A DNA stretch of 64,000 nucleotides from Porogramme epimiltina. Lineage: Eukaryota; Basidiomycota; Agaricomycetes; Polyporales; Polyporaceae. The DNA is taken from positions 1 through 64,000 of the forward strand of contig FTLJ01000173.1 of assembly GCA_900155495.1 (NCBI GenBank). Reading direction: 5' to 3'. This document shows, piece by piece, positions 57,806 to 64,000 of the stretch (within the stretch, counting starts at the first letter, position 1; each line of letters opens with the position of its first letter). Below the pieces are notes generated by a model, which saw only the letters and a list, made by a program, of their open reading frames with translations, was not told the DNA's origin and made no database searches. Position numbers and translations under genes: made by a program.

Positions 57806-60800
57806 GGCTGAGATCTATGTTGCCCGATTGGACCTAGCCTCCTTCATCTACTAGATGCACGTCCATGACAATGCATATCGCCGTTGCCATTTTTGTCGCG
57901 TATGCAGGTGGCCCTGGTGCTACTATCCGCAAGCAGCCGCCGACCAGCAGCATCGTGTACACACAATGTTCAAAGAGCGACCACCGGGCAATGCAAGCTC
58001 AAAGACCGGGCGAGACACGAACGTAAGGAAGCCTGCGATGCATCGCCACTTGACAAGTAGTCCAATTGGAAGAAAGAGGGTGTGGGTTGCACTACCCCGT
58101 GCCCCACTAGTCTCAGATCCGCGTCGATGGGTCGATAGACACCGCTGCCGGTGTCTCGACACCCATTGGTCCCTACATCGCCGCTCGGCCTCGACGCTCG
58201 ACCGCGATATCGTGGTCGAGGCAGCCGCATCATCACGTCATCGTACCGGTCCCTGCCGTGGGCATACATTGTCCTGCGCAGTCTGTGGGCCTTCGGCCGC
58301 CCCATGCGCATCATGGCCCGTACCCGCGTACCGCAACTTCGCGCGCGCGTGGCCGCCCCCAGGGGGCGTCCACGCGAGCGGGAGGCCGGGACACGCGCGG
58401 CGCCCTCGCGCACGCCCAGCTCCACATTTCGCGCCTTTCCCTTCCCTTTTTTCTTCTCCCGTCTCTTCCCCCTGCAATGCGATATTTGCTTCTCCGGATC
58501 CTACGGCCCAGACCCTCTGTTGGTGTGGTGGCCCGACCCTACGTGGTGCTGCATCGCAGGTCGGAGTACCAAAACGAGCGCGGGCGAATCTCGGATGCCG
58601 CAGCCCGGAACCCGTGGAGGTCGAGGACCTCGTTCGACCCTTCGTGCCTTCCTCTCGCCCTGATTCTGTCTGGCCGCTTATCACTGCGGGAGAATCGGCC
58701 TGCGCAACAAAGACGTAGGGGCTTCCAACGAAAGGCCTCTGGGAGAGGTGCTCGGCCCCAGGTCAGGAAGGGGGTGCGCCTGCCGGGCGCAGTGGGCCCG
58801 CAGACGCGCAGTTTGGGGACGATCTGCAGTTCTCCGGTGCTCAGCAGTCATATGTGCACATGAAGAGGCACGGGCCCATTTGGGCCGCGCTGACTCCTAG
58901 GGGGCTCGCGGAGCTGCTCGGTTGCTCCGGTAACCCTGCAGTTCCGCACGCCCAAGTGCTACTGCATTCGCATGCACCCGCTAAGATCCGGCGGTCTCGC
59001 CCGCTACTGCACACCAAGCGGGCCGTGGCTGCATGTACGGGTGTCTTCACCGCCCACAACACCCCCGCCCGGTCCTCTCGCAATGCATTGTTTCAGCATC
59101 TGCGCGCCGCACGGCGTGCTGGGTGCGGCCTGCACGGGACCCGTTCGATGCGATAACAGGTGCGGCGAAGCCGGCCTCTCCGCGCCGGATACGCACACTC
59201 ATTTTCGGAAGAGCGGCCACGATCGGCGAGCATCAGGCTGGGACCGGCAAGCACGAAAGTAGGGTTCCGGGGTGGTTGCATTTCGCACACCGCGGCGGCG
59301 CGGCGTGGTGGAGCGACGGTCGTGCGGCGCCAGGTGGCCAATGCTCGGCGCTCAGCGTTCATGAGGGCCGTATTATTGTATGGCGGCGGCGTTGGAGGAT
59401 GCCCCCTTCACGTTTCATTGTCGCTCATTCTCAGCCCTTGCCCTGCCGGGCTCCGAGTCGGCGTTCGGTAGTGAGCGACGGTTAACTCCTGAGCTCCGCA
59501 CGGGCCTCCGCGCGCGGGATGAAGTCCTGGGTCCTGGAGAGCTCTAGACAGGGTCGCCGCCGCGGCTACGCTGGAGATGTGGACCTGGAGTGCCGGCGGA
59601 GGAGGCTCGTGCGTGCACGCTTGTCCCCGAGGCGCATTACTCTCCTATCTTAGTTGCGATACAAACTTTGCGAAGTCCAGAACGCGATGCGGATATAGGT
59701 GCAACGTCGCTTGGGGAGCGAACTATCACGAAGACGCAGCCATCGAGGGCCCTCGATCAGGATACACGGTCACCTCTCCGCCATGTTGTGGGGTGCCGAT
59801 GGGGCGCGATTTGGCACCTTTCGTGGCCCGGGGCGATTTCCAACGCTCTTTGGCGTGGCGGAGCGGGGGCGCCTGTGAGACGCCGCGGCGGAGAACGAGG
59901 TGCGGAGACGCGCTTCGAAGTGTTCGCCGTCGCTCCGCGCACGGAGCAGCGGCTCATTACGGCCGCGCAACGGTAGCGCTAGGCATCATGTAGGCTACAC
60001 TTTGACCATAAGGGTGCTTGAACGCGGAGCCGTCAGGGCAGCCAGAGCGCTGGATAGTGAACGTTTGGACGACGAGGGACATGGGCGGCCACGTTCGCAT
60101 CCGTGTTTGCCGGTTAGTGATCACAGGACTATACAAGGTGGTGGGAGAAATCCAGCTGGCCAGGCCTGTCGGGGCGGAGAGAGCGCACTAGAAGAGCTCG
60201 CTGACAGAGATCAGGGATTGGGTTGCTCCCAAGATCGCTGCTTAGGCCCTTAGATTTGGAGCCCCCTCCCCGCCGCCGCAGTTCTCGGGCTTCACGAAGC
60301 TGGGGCTAGAGCTGAAGCTCCCGCCCGTGGTAGGATCCGGGCTACTTCGCCCTCCAGACTTCGGATCGCATAAATCAAGTGCGAGATACCGAGGGAGGCC
60401 GACCCAGACGGGCAGCCGCTTGCGAAATGCTACTCGATGAATCGAGAGAAGGGGGGTCGATTTTAAGGCAGCTCGGCGCGTCTGCGGAGGGAGGAGTTCG
60501 AACGTTAATGACTTCTATGTCCTTCTGCTTCGCACCCTCCCATGGCCCGCGCTTTATACGGAGGAGATCAGTAGGCGATTGAACAGCGATATATGTCGCG
60601 ATGCTGCTCGCTCCTGGCAGATGGTCGACGGCCTCGGAGACCCACGGCACGCAGCATGCCGACCCGGCGTGTCTCCGCAGGGCATGTGCACACCCTGTAT
60701 ATGGGCCGTCTCGGGGAAGACGGCCGGATGCGGACAGGTCGCGTGCGGCAGGAGGTGTAAATGGGACTCCCAAGTTGCCACGAGCGCGAGTAAGCGTGCT

Positions 60801-63800
60801 TCCATTTACGGGAACTCGGCTGTGAGGCGGGATTGTGAAGCCACGAGGCACCAGCTATCCAAATATTGATGAACGTCAGTCATACATAGGGATCGAACTT
60901 TTGATAGTGCTACTGTGTCCTTCACGATGTCGTGCGGAAACGCGCTGCTATACGGATGAAATGATCATTTGTTAAGCTCTACGACATAAGAAGCACAGCG
61001 AAACACAAAGGCCGCGGTAATATAAGATAGGCAAGGCACGCATCCCAGCATCCGCATGCCCGCCCCCCTTAAGTTCACAAGGACAACGGAGGCAGCGACC
61101 AGAACAAGACACATACCGGCGCGCTCGGCGATGCTGCATGTGGATGCGACTGCAGGACAACACCACCAGGGGCAGCACCCCAATTGAGCGTGCCTTCATG
61201 TGGCGAATACCTTCGAAACCCAACTACAGCGGTGACGCGGTGCTTCACCACTCCCAAATATCACGAGGCTGCAAGCATCAATCCTCGTTCGAGGCTCCAA
61301 CTTTCATGAACCCTGTGGCTGTAGATTAGGAACCGTCCATCAGCTCGAAGATGAGTACAGTAGTAGTAGGCAGCGAGGCGGTGCGCCGATCGGGGATAAG
61401 CGCTGATACGCTGAAGCACCCACAGAGTTATCGCAATGCTGAAGACCAGTAAGAAGGTCTGCGAGGAACCGTGAGGGTTCAGCAGCACTTCCAAACCCAA
61501 ATACAGATCCACATTTACAAACACCGTCTTGGCTGTGTGCGATCATGGCGCGGAACTACGAGTGGACCGTGAGCAAAGCAGGATATGTTCGTTGATGGGG
61601 GACGTGTGCTTACACGGTAAGGGCTGATCTGAGACTTTGTGAGCGTCGTGATAGAGCTTGACGTGGGACGGATGCGGGGACGTGAGACAACAGGGCCTGG
61701 AGAGGCGGGAACTCACTGGGAAGCGACCTCGCGCGCAGGGCGCGACGCGCAGTGCAGTGTATGCGCATATGTGTGTATCACCTGCCACTGCCATGTAACT
61801 GCGTTGGATATGCCGCCGTCCCAGTCAAGTCAAGCCCCGGCCCCACATCTGCCATCGACACATCGACATCGGGTGAAAAGTGATGTAGGCGCGGCGGCCA
61901 CTGCCCGATCGTGTCCCGATGATTGGTTCCGTAGACACCCGGGGCCACGACTTGACTTTTGCGGGATACGGGCCGGGGAGAGTGGCTGAGGGCGATGGTC
62001 GTGAGCGCGCTGGATAGAGCGCATTAGTACGTAGGCGCCGAAATGGAGCGATGGGGGTGGTGTACTTACGAGCGAGGAGCCATTTGAGATGTCTTGGAGG
62101 TTTTATGTTATGAAGCCAGAACCGCCGCCGTGATCGTCGGAATGCCATGCGCAGCACATCACAAGATGCACGCCTGGTTGCGGACGAACGTGCCTTCCGC
62201 TTGACTTGGAGACGTTGGCTAATCGGGTGGCCGACGCCCGAAACGTCATGGTCCACAGAAAGGCACGAAGAATGATGTCTTCCGGAAGTCGAAAAGCGCC
62301 ATAAGTAGCCCTATTCAAGAGGAAGGAGCAGTAGGTATGTCGAACAACTGCATGCGTTGTTCTTGAACATAATGCGGCGTCAGCACGGGCTTCCCTCACA
62401 AGGCACATCACACCTTGACGTGAAGCCATATATCCATGGAGCAACGAACTAAGAATACTGATCAAACCAGCACACGATTACCATAGTTAGCTTCACTATA
62501 TCGCGAGAAGATGGGAGAGCTCACCTACGAGCCCATGTCAACATTGGAAGATCCACATGGACTGCCAACCGGATCTGGTGCGCGCGCGTCGCGAGGGACT
62601 GAGTTCTAACCACCGGATCCTGTGTCCCATGACCTGCTTCGGTGCTCAGTGACATTGAACGGAATGGTGGTCAACGTTGACGTCGAATGAACATCATCCA
62701 CCACCATCAAAGCATCCCCAACGACGTTGAATGGCCTCAGGTCGGGACCGCGCCGACGGCCAGCGACGGGACCGCGGCCGCAACCCCTGCCAGTGCCCGC
62801 CCATGGTGGCCCACATCCCCCGAGGCTGCGAGTTGCGGACAGTCTGGGTGGGCCGCACATCCACTCCCGACCACCCGTAGCTCGCGCCGTCCAAATTTGG
62901 CTTCTTCAGGACGCCTTCGAGTCCACATCGGGGGCATCGTAGGAACCTCGGCGGGCGATCATCAGGCGGAGCACATGGTCCTGCGGCGTGCATTCAATTA
63001 GCGTTAGCCCGCGGACGATGTACGGATTAGAACGGACGGCGAAGCCGGCCCTTCTCAAACAGCCCAACACTCACCGGACACTCGGGGGGAAGCTCTTTAG
63101 GCCTTCGTCCAGGCATCCACAACGGCGAGCGCAGCCTCAGCACCGAGAGTACTCTGGAAAGAGCGCGCCCCCCTCCAGCTCCCGGATCCCCGAGGAATGA
63201 CGTCATGGCCGGACTGACGGGATTCCCAGCAGGTACGCCTCCGCCTTGTTCCTCGCGGCGGGTTGGCACTCGAAGCAGCGTCCGATGACGATGGGGCGAT
63301 GCGGGCAATGTCGCGGGCACCACCGGGGGTAGAGCGTCGATGTTCCGGCTTTAGGAGGGCTCTGCGCGAATCCGAGGGGACAGATAACCTGGAAAGGCGC
63401 CGCGTCGGCGTCGGCGTCGTCGCGCGACGATGGCGTCATCGCGCGATTCGCGCGAAATATCGGTGCTTCACTTCCTATGGGCCTGGAAGGCTGTCCGCGG
63501 GGGACAGGACGCTACAGGACGCTGCAGTAGAGCACTGAGCACCCTCCGATCTGTCCCGCCCGCCCCCGCGGACGCCCAAAGAGGCGCGCCCGCAGACAGA
63601 CGTCGTCGCGAACATGAAGCACAGACGGGCGTGCGAGCGGGCGCAGGATGGATCTGGGCAAGACGGGTCAGGACCTGAGGACAAAGCATCGCGCAGCACC
63701 ACACAAGCACACACGCACGCACGCACTCACGCCGGGGCGCGCGACTGCCCTCCCGCTTCTGATGGGGACGCGCACTAGCCCGGATGGCGCGGCGGGCCGC

Positions 63801-64000
63801 CGCGATAGCGACAGAGGGAGGGCGAACGCGGAGTTGCGCTGCTCGGCCCGGTGGGCGGTGGCGGCCAGGCCGAACAGGTGCCCCTCGCACCTAGTGTTGG
63901 GGGCAATTGCTCGTCAGGTCAATCGCCGGCGAGTGGCGAGTCGCCGGGGCATTAGGGCGCCGGCAATTGCCTGGCAAGGGCGGCAAATGGGGCGATTGCG
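57806..64000. other. 6.2 kb without a supportable gene
   Basis: Mostly GC-rich, with long open frames in several overlapping phases (for example 57855-58718) as expected from composition alone. None shows a motif, signal peptide, consistent splice chain or homology I recognise. Could be decayed transposon or non-coding DNA; I found no terminal repeats or tRNA. Confidence 0.4.
63902..64000. repeat. Short palindromic GCAATTGC repeats at window edge
   Basis: GGCAATTGC occurs at 63902-63910 and 63962-63970, exactly 60 nt apart, with inverted CAATCGCC (about 63920) and GGCGATTG (about 63991). The pattern runs to the window edge, so its extent is unknown. Confidence 0.4.

Noticed and set aside
57855..58718. 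287-codon open frame
   Set aside because: Overlaps long frames in other phases, composition explained by high GC, no motif and no splice or start support.
1..64000. CRISPR arrays, rRNA genes, intact transposons
   Set aside because: None seen: no regular spacer repeats, no rRNA-like blocks, no transposase, integrase or reverse-transcriptase motifs in any frame I read.

Overview
The window reads as nuclear DNA of a filamentous basidiomycete, most likely an agaricomycete of the polypore or mushroom type. Almost every multi-exon gene is cut by GT-AG introns of about 49-67 nt. The gene content is typical of that class: a FunK1 kinase, a DUF6533 membrane protein, HET-domain proteins, PCL-type cyclins and a SAP-like/NLS protein. 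I rebuilt exon structures by hand from splice signals, reading frame and family conservation. Where exon coordinates are given, the exons sum to a whole number of codons.

Layout. 0.7-4.7 kb: long alpha/beta hydrolase (+). 5.2-5.5 kb: cysteine-rich metallothionein (+). 6.4-7.1 and 19.0-19.7 kb: two paralogous small secreted proteins with ricin-B-like QxW repeats. Between them lie a FunK1 kinase (-), a promoter-side cluster of a GGTGGTCA motif, the vesicle-tethering subunit TRAPPC11 (-, 18 exons), a tRNA-Thr with a 7-nt intron and a truncated SAP-like gene copy (-). 20.9-22.9 kb: DUF6533 membrane protein (+) with 15 exons, one of only 8 nt. 23.4-26.7 kb: two same-strand genes for predicted nuclear proteins; the second carries the intact SAP-like module. 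27.4-28.2 kb: an unrecognised single-exon ORF. 28.6-30.9 kb: secreted amidase-signature enzyme (-). 32.9-33.3 kb: tiny secreted or GPI-anchored protein. 33.9-35.3 kb: short-chain dehydrogenase. 36.6 kb: a relic of the AAA ATPase gene found at 55 kb. 37.6-43.1 kb: tandemly duplicated pair of HET-domain genes (-). 44.8-54.7 kb: four cyclin-box genes plus a degraded fifth, all on the minus strand, with an MPR1-like GNAT acetyltransferase (+) between the first two. 55.4-57.8 kb: membrane-anchored, probably mitochondrial AAA+ ATPase (+). 57.8-64 kb: about 6 kb in which no gene can be supported.

The mix is housekeeping (TRAPPC11, the AAA ATPase, the tRNA) set among fast-evolving, duplicated families (HET, cyclins, SAP/NLS proteins, secreted lectin-like proteins). 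Local duplication and decay are visible at four places: the HET pair, the SAP-like module, the AAA relic and the cyclin array. There are no operons; neighbouring genes need not share function. The most unusual items are the cyclin array, the recently duplicated HET pair, the two SAP-like copies and the micro-exons of the DUF6533 gene.
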